Positions 10,140 to 20,548 of a stretch of DNA of 64,000 nt are shown in pieces; position 1 is the first letter of the stretch; the number at the start of each line of letters is the position of its first letter. Below the pieces are notes generated by a model that was not told where the DNA came from, did no database searches, and was given only the letters and a program-made list of their open reading frames with translations. The position numbers and the translations under genes were made by a program. The stretch comes from Durusdinium trenchii (taxonomy: Eukaryota; Sar; Dinophyceae; Suessiales; Symbiodiniaceae): contig CAXAMN010008569.1 in assembly GCA_963970005.1 (NCBI GenBank), positions 179,944 to 243,943 of the forward strand, given 5' to 3'.

Positions 10140-12588
10140 CAATGAAATCCCTTCGCCACTGGTTCATGATCTCAGAAACCTGACAAAGCACGGCTTCAAG
10201 AAACACTGCTTGGCAACTTGGCAGTTTTGTTGGCCAGGGCTTGCAACATGCCTTTTCTTTGTCAAAGCGGAGTATGGTTCTCCAAAGGCATGTCGGGAGC
10301 CTGCTCATCCAGGTTCTCAGTTTGCCGTGTCTTTGAGGACGGCGTATCTCCAGAGGAGACCTGGAACGACTTTTTGGGGGGGTAGGCCGCTAGGAGGTAA
10401 TAGCTAGGTGGCTAGTAGAAAAGGTAGCTAGTAGCTTAAGTAGCCGCTACTTAGGACGCAGGATAGCTCACGCTTCTTCAAGAGAAGCGCTCGCACTATT
10501 AATAATGATTTGGTTTCTAGATGTTTAGGGAAACTTAACATTGGACCGGTGGATCATTGCGCTCGTCTCTCCGTAATCCACCTTTCGACTCCAACCCTGA
10601 CCCTTGACATCCCTTGACTGCATGATTGATTTCGTCAATCCATAGGCCTCACTCGTTCCCAGGCTTAACTTCTTGGATTGACATTGACCATCGCTTTTGA
10701 TCTGAAAAGCATTGGAGCCCGCAATACGGGGTTGCAGTTCCCCAGCCTTGAGCAAGTCTTCAAGCCTTGGCACTCTTACACTTGACAGCTCGAAAACTGC
10801 TCAACCACCACACCCTTGAAACATCTTGAAACCGCTCGGAGGCATCCTGCATTCGTTCAGCCAAGGCGCAGCTTCTGGATCGCAGGATTGGAATGCCAGG
10901 CCTTGGCACGTGGCGAGTTGCACTCGAGACACCAACCTTTTGGCCGAGGGTGTGGCCATTCCGCCGAGCCGGAAGACGGTTTGGCATCCAGCATCGCGTT
11001 TCGCGGGCTGACCCTGGAGATGCTACAAGATGCCGCAGCCGACATAGTGCAATGCTGCAGTGAATGTTTTGAACTTGACCGGCCTTGTCATCCTCTGACT
11101 TCTCTTCAGTCTTCTGGGATGCAGAAATGTTACGCAACTGCTTGGATGCCTGCAAAGTGGCCGAACTCCAAGCTACAGTAAATTGTTGCTACATGTTGCT
11201 ACTGCTATTGCTTCTCCATCCCTGAAGCATGGCTTTGCACATACGAACAGTATGAAGAAAAAAACGAGTGTGGCGTGACTTTCAACTGCTCAGTGCAGCG
11301 CCTCCACGTGCATCTGCTTCAACGACTGCACGGCAGTGGTCGAGTTGGTGGATCCTTGGGGGTGCGCTGAACTGCCTCCTTTCTCGACAAGCGCAAGAAC
11401 TTGCAAGACTCTGGGGCACAGCACCCTTGTTCTTGAAGGACTCCAAAAGACCTTCAGGGATCTTCAGGGTAAATACCAGGATCAAAAAGAAACATGCACA
11501 AGAAGAAACATAAATCTCCGCTTAGACAACTTAGCGAAGGGTGCCTGACGCTTCTTCCAGAACATCCCAAGTTTGAACCTGAGCAGCCGCCTGTCAGCTG
11601 CACATGGCTGGTACCCTGAGGTACCCTCACCCAGCAGACTCCCTGGATCAATTCTACTATTAGTCCGCTATACTTGCACATACATGGCTGAAACTAATCC
11701 AAGCGGTGGTTCGGGGTTGATTTATAGCAACAAATTGCAGTAATCCAGGAAGCTGGAGGAAGGCTAAACATTAATCCAGGTGCCAAATCGAATGCGTCGC
11801 GCATGATCATCACAAACACCCTACGCAATCTGTGTCATGCCTGTCCTCTGTATATAATATATTCCATACGGCTTCACAAGTCATCACAAATATTCACTGT
11901 GACAACATCTGCCATCACTTGCCACATCTTTCCATATCTTCGACATCCTTCTTTGAGGTGGGGGAGGCTCTGAAATTAATCCAACCATGTTGTCCACATT
12001 TCTTTAAACACGAGCCGTAAAGGTTCTCTAGTTACTCGTTCTATATATGTTATGCTAAACATTGCTAAACCTATCTAGGCTTCTCGTTGACAATTAATTA
12101 GTCTCAAATACATAAATGAAACGAAGTAATCCACGATGCCACCCCAGTAATTTGCCTAGGCTCCCCCCATAGCTGTACCATGTCGCCACATCCGAAAGAA
12201 ACACATCAAAACAGTGGCAACCATGGCCTCAGTGCGTCGTGACCGGTGTGAGGCATTGCTCTTCACGGTGCCCGGATCCTTCGTGGGTAGGCCGTCGACG
12301 GGACACACGACCAAGCCTTGCAAGCTGATTCCAAACCAAATTTGGAGTTTAAACTCTAAACAGAAACGACATAGTCAAACATTCTCATCATCAGTTTCCA
12401 TGTTTTTCTTGAAGAAGTTCGATCATGCTTTTTCCCAAAAGAACATCATGATGATCAGCACATGCCTTTATGACACACGTCCATTTGCGCCCACAGTTTG
12501 TCGGCCTGTTGGGCTTCCACCAGCTCCTCAAGCGGCCCACGGTCAGCATTCAAAGCCTTCTCAACGGCTTTCAAGCAACTTGCGGCGC
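10140..12588 (-). CDS. helical-protein gene copy 2, block d (eight exons)
   Basis: Exons: 12506-12588 (AASCLKAVEKALNAD then GPLEELVEAQQ), 11545-11590 (AAAQVQTWDVLEEAS), 11423-11451 (LLESFKNKG), 11090-11149 (ASKQLRNISASQKTEEKSED), 10957-11013 (AKRDAGCQTVFRLGGM), 10873-10901 (AWHSNPAIQ), about 10742-10765 (LEDLLK) and about 10140-10179 (VSEIMNQWRRDF). Each has a partner of equal length, or differing by one codon, in copy 1. Third-base differences in GCQT.FRLGGM are mostly synonymous, which fixes the frame. Exon 12506-12588 is uninterrupted here but split by a 79-bp intron in copy 1. Donors are GC at most sites and GA at 11090. The last two exon ends are approximate. Confidence 0.75.
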
Positions 12589-14015
12589 CTGAGCACTCTG
12601 CTGCCGATGCTGGCAGCATATGCAATATATATATATATATTACCTCCCCCCCCAAACCTACCTTTTTGAGCTTGCCAGGCATATTGTGAAGATGTGTACA
12701 GTTGTGGGTGAAGACCAGTTATTGTAATATCTTCTTGATTGATTGTTTGGCTCTACAACTGTCGCAGGTTGTAAACCCTTCAGTAAATCTCTCTAATGTG
12801 TTGTTATTCTGACGTCCTTTGCAATACTGTTTGGTAGTATCCATTACCTAGTATTCATAGCTGCAAGATGAAGGGGTCTTAATGAGGGGGTGTGACTGTT
12901 TTACGCTTCTTTTTGATGATTTCGACAGCACTCACTGGGAGTCACTGGTCACTGGCCGGCCGCCCCGGTTGCACTGGGTTCCCCAAAGCATTAAAAAAGC
13001 ATTAAAAAGTGTAAAAAAAGTGACACTGTCTGGGAAGCTATGGGAATAATATTGGCGCCTTACTCCACCTTTTTTGCCCCTATCAAACGCTCTAGCGCGC
13101 GTGCTCCGACGCTCCGACGAAGCGCACCCATTCGCACGACAGTTGAATTCAAATTAGAGTTTAGTCTAAAACACATTACAAAGCATAGAATAGTGATAAT
13201 TAAACAAGTATTTAACAAATATATACATATATATAATATATTATTATAGAATATAAAAGAGCACAAAATAGTATTAAATATAATGAAATAAGACAAACGA
13301 GTATGAAAGAATATATGATATATATAAGTGACACATAGTTTATTTTATAGTTTCCTGATTTCATTAGATATATGTTTACAGGGTCTTATTTAGAAAGGCA
13401 ATGTTATAAGTTATATATAACCACTGATGTCAGTTGTATATGAAAAAACTTCTCAACGATTTATGTAGATGAACCGTTCTTAAGATACATGTCATATTTC
13501 ATGTAATATATGTTGGTTCTATCATGTTCTTTATTTCAAGCTTCGGGTTTCAGATGGTTTCAGGAAACTGTCCAATTTTGCAAGGTTTCTATGATTCAAG
13601 ATTCTGGGAAGAAGTTCTTGAATCCAAGCCCTGACTGACATCCAGAACCCCAACATTCGAGGGGTTGGACTCAATTTTCCCCAGAATCCAAAATTCAGAA
13701 ACATTTGCAAAATTTTGGGATGTGCTTGCACACCTTTTGGGCTTCGACACGTGTGTATGCAATATGTGCAGTATGCATATCTACATAATCCCCCGCACTC
13801 CCTCAAAGGCCTCAAAAAATGACCTCGACATGCAAACACAACCGTAAAGTGTAAAAAGGTAGGTCTTGGGGGGTACTAACTAACTACAGTAAATAAATAT
13901 ATATTGTATAACCCATGTATTTGATGACCTCCGGGAAGGTAGTACGACGGTTTCCACAACTCGACACGCGCGAGGAACACAAAAGAGTTCAACAAGTTGA
14001 GATACATCACAGTAC

Positions 14016-14054
14016 TAGGTTGGAGGCCATCGCTGTTAGGTTGGAGGCCACCGT
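14016..14054 (+). repeat. ACTAGTAACAAG family, GGTTGGAGGCC half only
   Basis: Two tandem units of TAGGTTGGAGGCCATCGCT type, preceded by AGTACTAGG. Confidence 0.6.
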
Positions 14055-14391
14055 ATTGAAGCAAATTGTCATTGGAGGTTCCGACTTAGACGGACTCATC
14101 ATGTCTGGTATCTCTGAAACTCTGAGAGCTCCAGGCTCTGCTTCTGCTCCCGGACCACCTGTTCGACCACATGCCGGCCTGGACAATGGAGGTGTCATTT
14201 AACTGCTCACGTGAACTAACATAGCAAGTCGGGCTAAGCGTTTCTCCTTCAAAGCATTTGGCAAGTTGGGCTAGGGCTGGGTCTCATGGACGGGGAAGAT
14301 AGTGCACAAGGTTCAACTGGCTCCGGACTCCCATGATCGTGATTGCTTACATTAGACACGAGATAGGAGCAAGCCACAAATCATCTATATA

Positions 14392-14492
14392 CTCCTACTA
14401 GGGGCTCCTGGCCTTACTACTAGGAGCAAGGACGCTACTAGGGGCTGCTGGCATCGCTGCTAGGAGCATTCTTACTAGTAGTAGCAAGTGTG
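14392..14492 (+). repeat. ACTAGTAACAAG family, AGGGGCTCCTGG variant
   Basis: Alternating CTACTAGGGGCTCCTGGC, ACTAGGAGCAAGGACGCTAC and a terminal ACTAGTAGTAGCAAG. This variant substitutes GGAGCAAGGACGC for GTAACAAGAAGC. Confidence 0.65.
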
Positions 14493-14676
14493 TACTAGAT
14501 CTTTTCACCTTTACAATCTTGACCCGGATGTTCCACCTACATCAGCGTCTGGCTCGGCTGCCAATGATCCGCTGGCCTTGGGTCATACAGCACCTAACCG
14601 GTAGGTACAAGTCCGCCCACTCCCACCCGATCTTGCAACTAACTTTTGACGTGAAAAGGACTGAGGCTGCTGCATC

Positions 14677-14722
14677 CACAGCCTTTTTCGCAGCTTCCAA
14701 ATCAGTGTCCAAAGCCTCATAC
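14677..14722 (-). CDS. helical-protein gene copy 2, exon YEALDTDLEAAKKAV
   Basis: The 46-nt exon has an AG|G acceptor and a GA donor, with partner 58981-59026 in copy 1 (YVALKHDLDLARKEA, also 46 nt, also GA). Its phase continues exactly from exon 22070-22098, which is 7,347 bp upstream on the minus strand. The two pieces therefore read as neighbouring exons even though lipase exons and a tandem array lie between them. Confidence 0.75.
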
Positions 14723-15239
14723 CTCAGCCGAACTTCCAGTATGCAAAGAGGCCTGGATCATGATTGGGCTTGTGGAGGTTCACGAGAATGAGCATCTGTC
14801 GCTAAAGCCACAGTCTCTCGAAAGCAAACCCAAAACTCAAAAACCGGGGAAAATTGCTTTTCTAGCTTCAAGGAGGTGGGGAGTGTGAGTGTGATTGTTT
14901 GGGTGAGGGCATTCGACAGAGCTATCTTACATTGTCGTGATCCACTGTCTCTTGGGCTCTCTACAAGTTGCCCATCCCTCGATACTTGTCACTATCCACG
15001 ACCTTCCAATTCATCTGCTCACCCTGATGCTTTCATGCCCATCTTTTAGTCCCACTGCTCTGCAAAGGTTCCACGCTTGGAAGTGCATCAAAAGCAAAGG
15101 CAAATAAATGTGCTCATACCGCACGGTTAAGTAGTCAAAAGGTCCATATGAATCTCTATATACGCTCTAGGCCTCTGGGGCGACTTTTGTCTGCACATGC
15201 ACCCCTCTACACAATGCCCAGGACTTCCTGGGTGTAGCT

Positions 15240-15470
15240 TTACATTATGTAGGCCTTTTGCCTATTAGGGGTCAAAGCGATGTAGCAGACCTGTACAACG
15301 GGCATTCTCCGGCACAGCAGGGCAGCATTGGCGCATGAGAGTCGCGCTTCTGGCTTTTTCAAGTCACGCGGCAAGCCTGGACTCCTGAAGACTCTTTCAC
15401 AGCCATCTGTGCAGTCGCTGCGCTTGTCTGTGCCGAGAAAACCCTTTAATTCAGATCGCCTCAGCCAAAG
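15240..15470 (-). CDS. possible exon, unassigned
   Basis: Minus frame with DGCERVFRSPGLPRDLKK and EARLSCANAALLCRR. Composition is plausible and it follows the lipase exons on the same strand, so it may be part of that gene's 3' region. No independent support. Confidence 0.25.
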   Translation of the reverse strand, partial: LWLRRSELKGFLGTDKRSDCTDGCERVFRSPGLPRDLKKPEARLSCANAALLCRRMPVVQVCYIALTPNRQKAYIM

Positions 15471-16168
15471 ATCTAGCAAAGTAGCGCAGCGCCAAACTCC
15501 AACTTATGTCTCAAACACATGTCTGTGCTTATCACAACGCAACAAGGGCTTAGCTGCAGCTGCGTTTCCTTGCATGCACGCCGGCTGAGCATCATTGGCA
15601 TTGCAGGGGTTCCTCAGGGTTTTGCAGGGAGCTGTCCCATGTGCTACTGTCACTGTTAAGAATATGATATTACAAAGCCAGGGGGCGAGACACCTCATTC
15701 CAAATCTTTCGAAGGGGCAAGGGGCTTGCGAAATGCAGTTCCGCCTGCCTTGCCTCACACCGCCGCCGAGCCGCATGCCCAAATAGGAGCAGTGGTCGCA
15801 GGTATGAAACAAACAACGCCAAAGAGGGAATTGCCCACTACATTGGTCTTTCTCTGCATCACCTCGGAACCGCCGAAGAAGGCAAAGCACGTCTGGCAGT
15901 GTTTGGGCAAGCTATCACGAGCAAGCCGTTCAAAACACCTTGATACACCGTGCATTCATCAAGTCACTGCAAATTCTCCAATGCTTCAGCTGCGTAGCAT
16001 TGTACCACACCTGGCATCTGTAAGGGAAGGGAACTTGTGCGCTTGCCCCTCCAACCAGCACACTGCAGCAAGCAGGTTTTCATGTGAAATGGGCCTGCGT
16101 CCTGATCTGAAACCAAAAGGCTCTAGTGCCTCTAGTTCGAGGTTTTGACTCACAATCTTCATAACCAC

Positions 16169-16247
16169 CTGCCTCTGGACCAGCATGACGATACCCAAAT
16201 AGCCAACTGGGAGGTAAGTGAGGCACGGGGTCCATGAAATCCACGAC
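16169..16247 (-). CDS. class-3 lipase, exon with the DPVPHLPP motif
   Basis: The 79-nt exon runs from CGCAG|GTCGTG to GGCAG|GTGGTT and encodes VVDFMDPVPHLPP followed by SWLFGYRHAGPEA. In class-3 (fungal-type) triacylglycerol lipases the segment RVV-x-x-x-DPVPHLPP carries the catalytic Asp and is followed by a Y-x-H-x-G strand, which is exactly what is seen. The alternative frame through the same bases (WISWTPCLTYLPVGYLG) is a shadow. The catalytic His exon was not located. Confidence 0.75.
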
Positions 16248-16755
16248 CTGCGCCGCCGATCATTGGCGAAATCATTGTCACACGTCACCCTGCAAACAAA
16301 GCCCGGCCCTGAAGTAGGGCACATTGACCATTCTCTTCTGAAATGCTTGGACCCAGTCATCATTGCCAACACCTTGGCAAAGCCCGGGGTCCTACTTTTG
16401 ACATGTGGCCTGCAAGTCAAGTATATAAGTTAAGTCACAGTCACATGCAGTCTGGAAACTGCCGTTATTCCGGTGGTCAAGCTTGCACAGTCCGATGACC
16501 CAAGTCAGTTCATTCGACCGTGTGATTGCTCAAGTGAGGTCCGCCCTGAAAACCATAAGTGGAGCCAGGTGGCGGGGCTGCCCAAAGGTGTAGACTTCCT
16601 GGCATTTAAACATTCAACAGCGCATGCTTCGCAAAGTGTGGAAATTTCCCATGGAACATGAATGACGCTCTTCAGTACACGTCCAATAAGGCCTGCACAG
16701 GATATAGGAAGGGTTGGCCAAAACGATTCTTGGGAGTTGGTTGGGCCAATCTTAC

Positions 16756-16870
16756 CAGTCCCAAAAGTCCCAAGTGTCACCTTGATGGTGTAGTTCTTTG
16801 ACAACTCGAAGGCGGCCAGCATCGCCATGGAACCGCCCAGCGAGTGGCCCGAGATGCGCAAGGGGCTCGC
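16756..16870 (-). CDS. class-3 lipase, exon with GHSLGG nucleophile elbow
   Basis: Runs from GTGAG|GCGAGC to GGACTG|GTAAGA. It encodes PLRISGHSLGGSMAMLAAFE, then a short linker and KVTLGTFGTG. GHSLGG is the lipase nucleophile elbow (Ser at about 16841-16843), and the TFG strand follows at the expected distance. Together with 16169-16247 this marks an alpha/beta-hydrolase lipase acting on acyl esters, probably triacylglycerol or galactolipid. Exons between the two, including those that should carry the P-R-V-G loop, remain unresolved around 16250-16430. The gene sits inside a 7.3-kb interval between two phase-matched exons of another gene. Confidence 0.75.
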
Positions 16871-17009
16871 CTCACCTCTGGCCATGGGCGGTAGAAAGTT
16901 ACCAAGCCAGCACATGGTTTGCCCCCAAAGAACTGTGAGGGGGCGGCAAATTACCTGTGAAGCCGCCCGCGCCGCAGGCGCTGGAAGATCAGCTTGATAA
17001 ACAGCTTAA

Positions 17010-17660
17010 GGCGGGGGCGCCAGTTTTGGCTCTAGAACGCATGTGTTTGATGTTTTCAAGCACGGACGAAATATCAGCAATCCATCGGTGATGTCGGTTG
17101 TGCTGCCCGAGGGCGACTGCATTAATTATTGACATCGTGCGCGTGCTTGTCCGCGTGGCCTTCCCGAAAGTAACCACCGTATACACCAAGCCACGCTTTA
17201 CACCAGCCACCGCTTGAACCGAACCACGGTTTGCACCAACCACTCTTCACACCAAACGACGATTTGCACCAACCGCCGTTTATACCAAACATATCCAAAC
17301 CAAGCAACGGTTTACACCAACCACCGTTTACACCAAACCACGGCTTGCACCAACCACCGTTTACAGTATATCAAACCACGGCTTGCACCAACCACCGTTT
17401 ACACCAAACCACGGTTTGCGCCAGCCACGGTTTACACCAACCACGGTTTACACCAAACCAACAGCGGCTTTGCTGCTGGTTGCTTGTTGCTGCTATTTGC
17501 TGCTGCGGCTGCTGCTGCTTGGTGGTCTGTGGCTGCTCCTGCTTTGCTGCTGCCTGCTGTTTGGTTGTTGCTGCTGCTTTGCTGCTATTGCTGCTGCTTC
17601 CCGGCTCAGAGAGCACAAGTATCCGTGCGGGCGGCTTCGACCGCGAAGCGGTGTGAATAA
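17010..17660 (+). repeat. SINE-like element, conserved ends around a TTTACACCAACCACCG minisatellite
   Basis: The head (GGCTCTAGAACGCATGTG) at 17028, the middle block (GACTGCATTAATTATTGACATCGTGC-like, about 17116-17150) and the tail (CGTGCGGGCGGC...GTGTGAATA, 17622-17659) all match the element at 34560-34914. Between middle and tail this copy carries a ~23-bp minisatellite (17180-17460) and CTG-rich sequence (17470-17600). The tail can fold (GCTTCG...CGAAGC). The direction is that in which the conserved tail comes last. Confidence 0.6.
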
Positions 17661-18390
17661 CAATCAGAAAGGGACTTTAGGCATTTGAAGCTTTGTCATC
17701 GGGTTTGGCAATTCATAATGTTCACGCTCAACAATGATCACATTCTCAATCATTCTCAGCAATTCCGTGCCAATACCAGTGCAAACCTTAAACCCTAAGG
17801 CCTTAAACGAAAATCCCTATAGTTGATTAGTGTCTTAGTGTGGGGCGAACCATGCATCCCAGCAGTAATAGCTCGGTGAGAAACAACTTGTTGCAACTCA
17901 AAGGTGCATTCGAGATCTTTCAGAGCTTGTATCGTTTGAGCTTCCAAGCTCTTCCAGGACTTGTAGAAGCCCCGATGAATTTTGCAACCCGGGCACGAAC
18001 CTTATGACAATGCTCTCAGGGCCTGATCGATGTCATGTATTGTCTTTGATGTTCATGTCAACTGGGTCTAGGTCAACACCCCGACTGAGGGACAAATGGA
18101 CATGATAAATCACAGTGATCACTACTTGTGGTGGAGGTCATCTTCGGTCAAGGCCATGGAATCCCCTCCCGTGATTTGGGACCCCACCTGAAATCCTGAA
18201 AAGAACTACGACAAACCAGAAACGAACGGGTTCTCAACCCGCCAGGATGCACAGCTAGCTTTCTTGTATCAGCCAAAGTTAGTGATAGAATCAAGGAGCT
18301 GAAGGGATTGCCTTGCAGCACGTCGAAGTCCTCAGCAAGCCATCGCCCAGGTGAGGCACGTTCTTGAGCAAGCGTGGGTGCAAAAAATGA
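17661..18390. other. spacer, nothing recognised
   Basis: Unique-looking sequence inside the long copy-2 intron. Confidence 0.4.
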
Positions 18391-18644
18391 CCCCCCCCCA
18401 CACACACTCTGACACTTGTATTCAGTGAACTCAGTTACCACGATGGGAAGGATGGCGGTGGAACAGCATGGCGAAAAGTCCGAGAAATTGTAGGTGTTTG
18501 AACAATGGTTGTTTCTCTTGACTGCTGTGACGAAGCGGCTCAAGCTGCAGCGCTGCTGGGGAGGAAAAGGTTTAGGGGGAAGTATCGTGGAACCACCATG
18601 GAAGCAAACAAGAGAGATTGGAACAGCGTGAGCAACAGTTTCTG

Positions 18645-18702
18645 GCAGGTACACAGTCAGACGTCTCTGACCGCATCCCATGACATCACTAGCTTCGTTG
18701 GC
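18645..18702 (+). ncRNA. structured motif, unit A (truncated by the N gap)
   Basis: GCAGGTACA, then hairpin GTCAGA/TCTGAC (18656-18661 with 18666-18671), then the 5' arm of the long hairpin and the constant TAGCTTCGTTGGC, where the gap begins. The hairpin uses bases different from those of units C and D at the same place. Confidence 0.5.
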
Positions 18703-18712
18703 NNNNNNNNNN
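18703..18712. other. assembly gap of 10 N
   Basis: Ten N. The gap falls in the loop of the long hairpin of unit A. The expected 3' arm, pseudoknot strand and closing CCTGCG are missing after it. Confidence 1.
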
Positions 18713-18937
18713 AAAACTGTGGAAGGAGTAGCGGTGGAAAACCCTTTGTCCAGGGGTGGACACACACACACTCTGATATTGGTTTTCAGTTAACGCAATT
18801 CACAGGTCGAAGGAAGGTGATGGAACCGAAAGGCTGCAACAACGCGGTAGAAAGGGTTTGTGGGAGGCATCGTGAGCAAACCACCATGGAAACAAAAAAC
18901 AGCGGCCGAGGGAAACCAGTGGAGTCAATGTGTTAGT

Positions 18938-18982
18938 CGCAGGTACAGGTGGATGATCAGTCCCGAGCCGTACGCCCCTGCG
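18938..18982 (+). ncRNA. structured motif, unit B (long hairpin deleted)
   Basis: Identical to unit C through CGCAGGTACAGGTGGATGAT and from CGAGCCGTACGCCCCTGCG onward, but about 47 bases holding the long hairpin are absent. The 3' half of the small hairpin is also lost. Confidence 0.55.
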
Positions 18983-19433
18983 TTCAAAAAACTCTTAGTT
19001 ACAGAGGTTGACACACACACACACACACGGTGCCGCTTTGCGGCGCTCGCGCGGAGGGCCTGAATAGATACCTAAAAAGCCTTAGAAACAAAAGAAAGAA
19101 ACACAGAAAGAGCAGCGCTAAGAGGGCAAGAGAGAAAGATAGGAGGAGAAAAAAGTGAATACTTAGCCCTTGACTGGGGTGGGGAAACGAGCCTCAAGAA
19201 CAACCTAAAAAGCCTGAGAGAAAGCCCAAGAAACGACCAAAAGCATAAGAAAGAAAGTGGGGGGCAGGGAGGGGATGTATGTGGAATGTGTGTGTGTGTC
19301 CGTGTGTGTGTCTGATTACTTAGCACTCTAGAGCTACTGATTACTTAGCAGAAATGAATTAAGCGCAATAGTTAGGGAGCGGGACTTTAGTCTTAAACCG
19401 CCCGGGTAGAGTAGACTAGAAAAGGGACAACAG

Positions 19434-19477
19434 AGGGAAAGGCACCGACACACAAGTGTGTCGAGTACCATTTCCCT
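19434..19477. repeat. nested inverted repeat (cruciform-capable)
   Basis: The inner perfect stem CGACACAC/GTGTGTCG (19446-19453 with 19456-19463) encloses a 2-base loop. The outer stem AGGGAAA/TTTCCCT (19434-19440 with 19471-19477) encloses it in turn. It lies in the sequence that interrupts the array. Confidence 0.6.
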
Positions 19478-20017
19478 GCGTTACCCTAATTAGGTAGGGA
19501 GTAGAACTCGGCGGGGGGGGGGTTGGGACAACATGCCTGGCCTCAAGTGGAACTGAATTCCGTTTTTTAGCCCGGTGGCTGTGGTATCATATCGTGAAAG
19601 CCCGACAGCTCTTAAGGCAGTTAATCCAGTGGTGAAAAGGAATCGGTTAAGAGAATCCAACGAATGGTGGAAACAAAAAAGCTGTTAGTGAAATTCCGGA
19701 ATGGCTTCGGCGCCCCGGTGAGGGAGATCACACCCAGCACCCAAGTGGGACGGCTGAGCGGTTCACACTCTGACATTGGTCTTCAGTTAACTCAATTCCC
19801 AGGTCGAAGGGAGGTGATGGAACCGAAAGGTGCCAAGTCCAAGGAGTTGAAGGTGTTTGAACAACTGTTTCTCGCAAGCTGCAAAACGAAGTGTTCACAA
19901 AACGCGCGGCTCAGCTGCAACAACGCGGTAGAAAGGGTTTGTGGGAGGTATCGTGAGCAAACCATCATGGAAACAAAAAACAGCCGCCGAGGAAACCAGT
20001 GGAGTCAATGTGTTAGT

Positions 20018-20109
20018 CGCAGGTACAGGTGGATGATCAGTCCACCCTTCCCTCGTCATACCGTAGCTTCGTTGCGTACGGTGGGTATGACGAGCCGTAC
20101 GCCCCTGCG
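20018..20109 (+). ncRNA. structured motif, unit C (complete)
   Basis: P1 is CGCAGG 20018-20023 with CCTGCG 20104-20109. P2 is GGTGGA 20028-20033 with TCCACC 20041-20046. P3 is CTCGTCATACC 20052-20062 with GGTATGACGAG 20084-20094. The P3 loop strand GCGTACGG (20074-20081) is complementary to CCGTACGC (20095-20102), directly after P3, giving a pseudoknot. One C links it to the P1 3' strand. The loop string TAGCTTCGTT is unpaired and identical in unit D. It could be an RNA (ribozyme-like or regulatory) or folded single-stranded DNA. Confidence 0.65.
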
Positions 20110-20455
20110 TTCAAAAAACTCTTAGTTACAGAGGTTGACACACTCTGACATTGGTTTGCAGTTAACTCAATTCCCAGGAAAAATGGCGATGGAACCGAAA
20201 GGTGAAAGAGTCGGAGCACTTGAATGTGTTTTAACAAAGGAGTTGTTCACTTGACTGCGGAAGCTAGTTACTGCATTAGACCTTCACTCCAAGAACGGTA
20301 AGGTGCAAGGGTCCGAAGAACAGAACTGTTTAACAAACGCACTAGCACTTTACCAAAGCTAAGGAAACCTGTTTTGGGGGATGTCATGCGAACAACCACC
20401 ATGGAAACAACAAAAGGAAAAGTGGAGTCACAGCGTGTGCAAAAGTTTTCATCCG

Positions 20456-20548
20456 CGCAGGTACAGAAGTTTGCGTCCAAACTTCCATCCAGTCGATTTC
20501 CCTAGCTTCGTTGGCGTGACTAGGAAATCGACCGTCACGCCCCCTGCG
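20456..20548 (+). ncRNA. structured motif, unit D (complete)
   Basis: Same fold as unit C with different bases in three helices. P1 is CGCAGG 20456-20461 with CCTGCG 20543-20548. P2 is GAAGTTT 20466-20472 with AAACTTC 20479-20485. P3 is GTCGATTTCC 20492-20501 with GGAAATCGAC 20523-20532. The pseudoknot is GGCGTGAC 20513-20520 with GTCACGCC 20534-20541, then a single C and P1 3'. P2, P3 and the pseudoknot are compensated relative to unit C, while P1 and the loop TAGCTTCGTT are conserved. Confidence 0.65.

Larger units (their letters stand above)
12589..14676. other. intron or spacer, AT-rich
   Basis: Lies between exon 14677-14722 and exon 12506-12588 of copy 2. It is strongly AT-rich at 13180-13540. 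It has one partial copy of the dispersed repeat at 14016-14054 and a variant at 14392-14492. The counterpart of a possible copy-1 exon (58.6-58.8 kb) was looked for and not found. Confidence 0.5.

Noticed and set aside
17214..17660. Plus-strand NHRLHQTT-type repeat proteins, and a CRISPR-like spacing
   Set aside because: A ~23-bp direct minisatellite without unique spacers in a eukaryotic genome. It is part of a SINE-like element.
19370..19430. Possible tRNA gene (AGCGCAATAGTTAGG ... GGGACTTTAGTC)
   Set aside because: Resembles a D-arm and part of an anticodon arm, but no acceptor stem or T-arm with GTTCGA is found. At most a tRNA-derived fragment.
18505..20125. Two plus-strand frames with similar peptides (QLTQF, EPKG, NAVERVCG) in the array
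   Set aside because: The similarity follows from the tandem DNA repeat. The frame is not kept in the fourth unit, and the strongest constraint is base pairing rather than codons. A decayed protein origin cannot be fully excluded.
18645..20548. Assignment of the structured motif to hammerhead, HDV-like, twister or pistol ribozymes
   Set aside because: No CUGAUGA...GAAA core, the helix order differs from the HDV double pseudoknot, and neither the twister nor the pistol layout fits. It is left unclassified.
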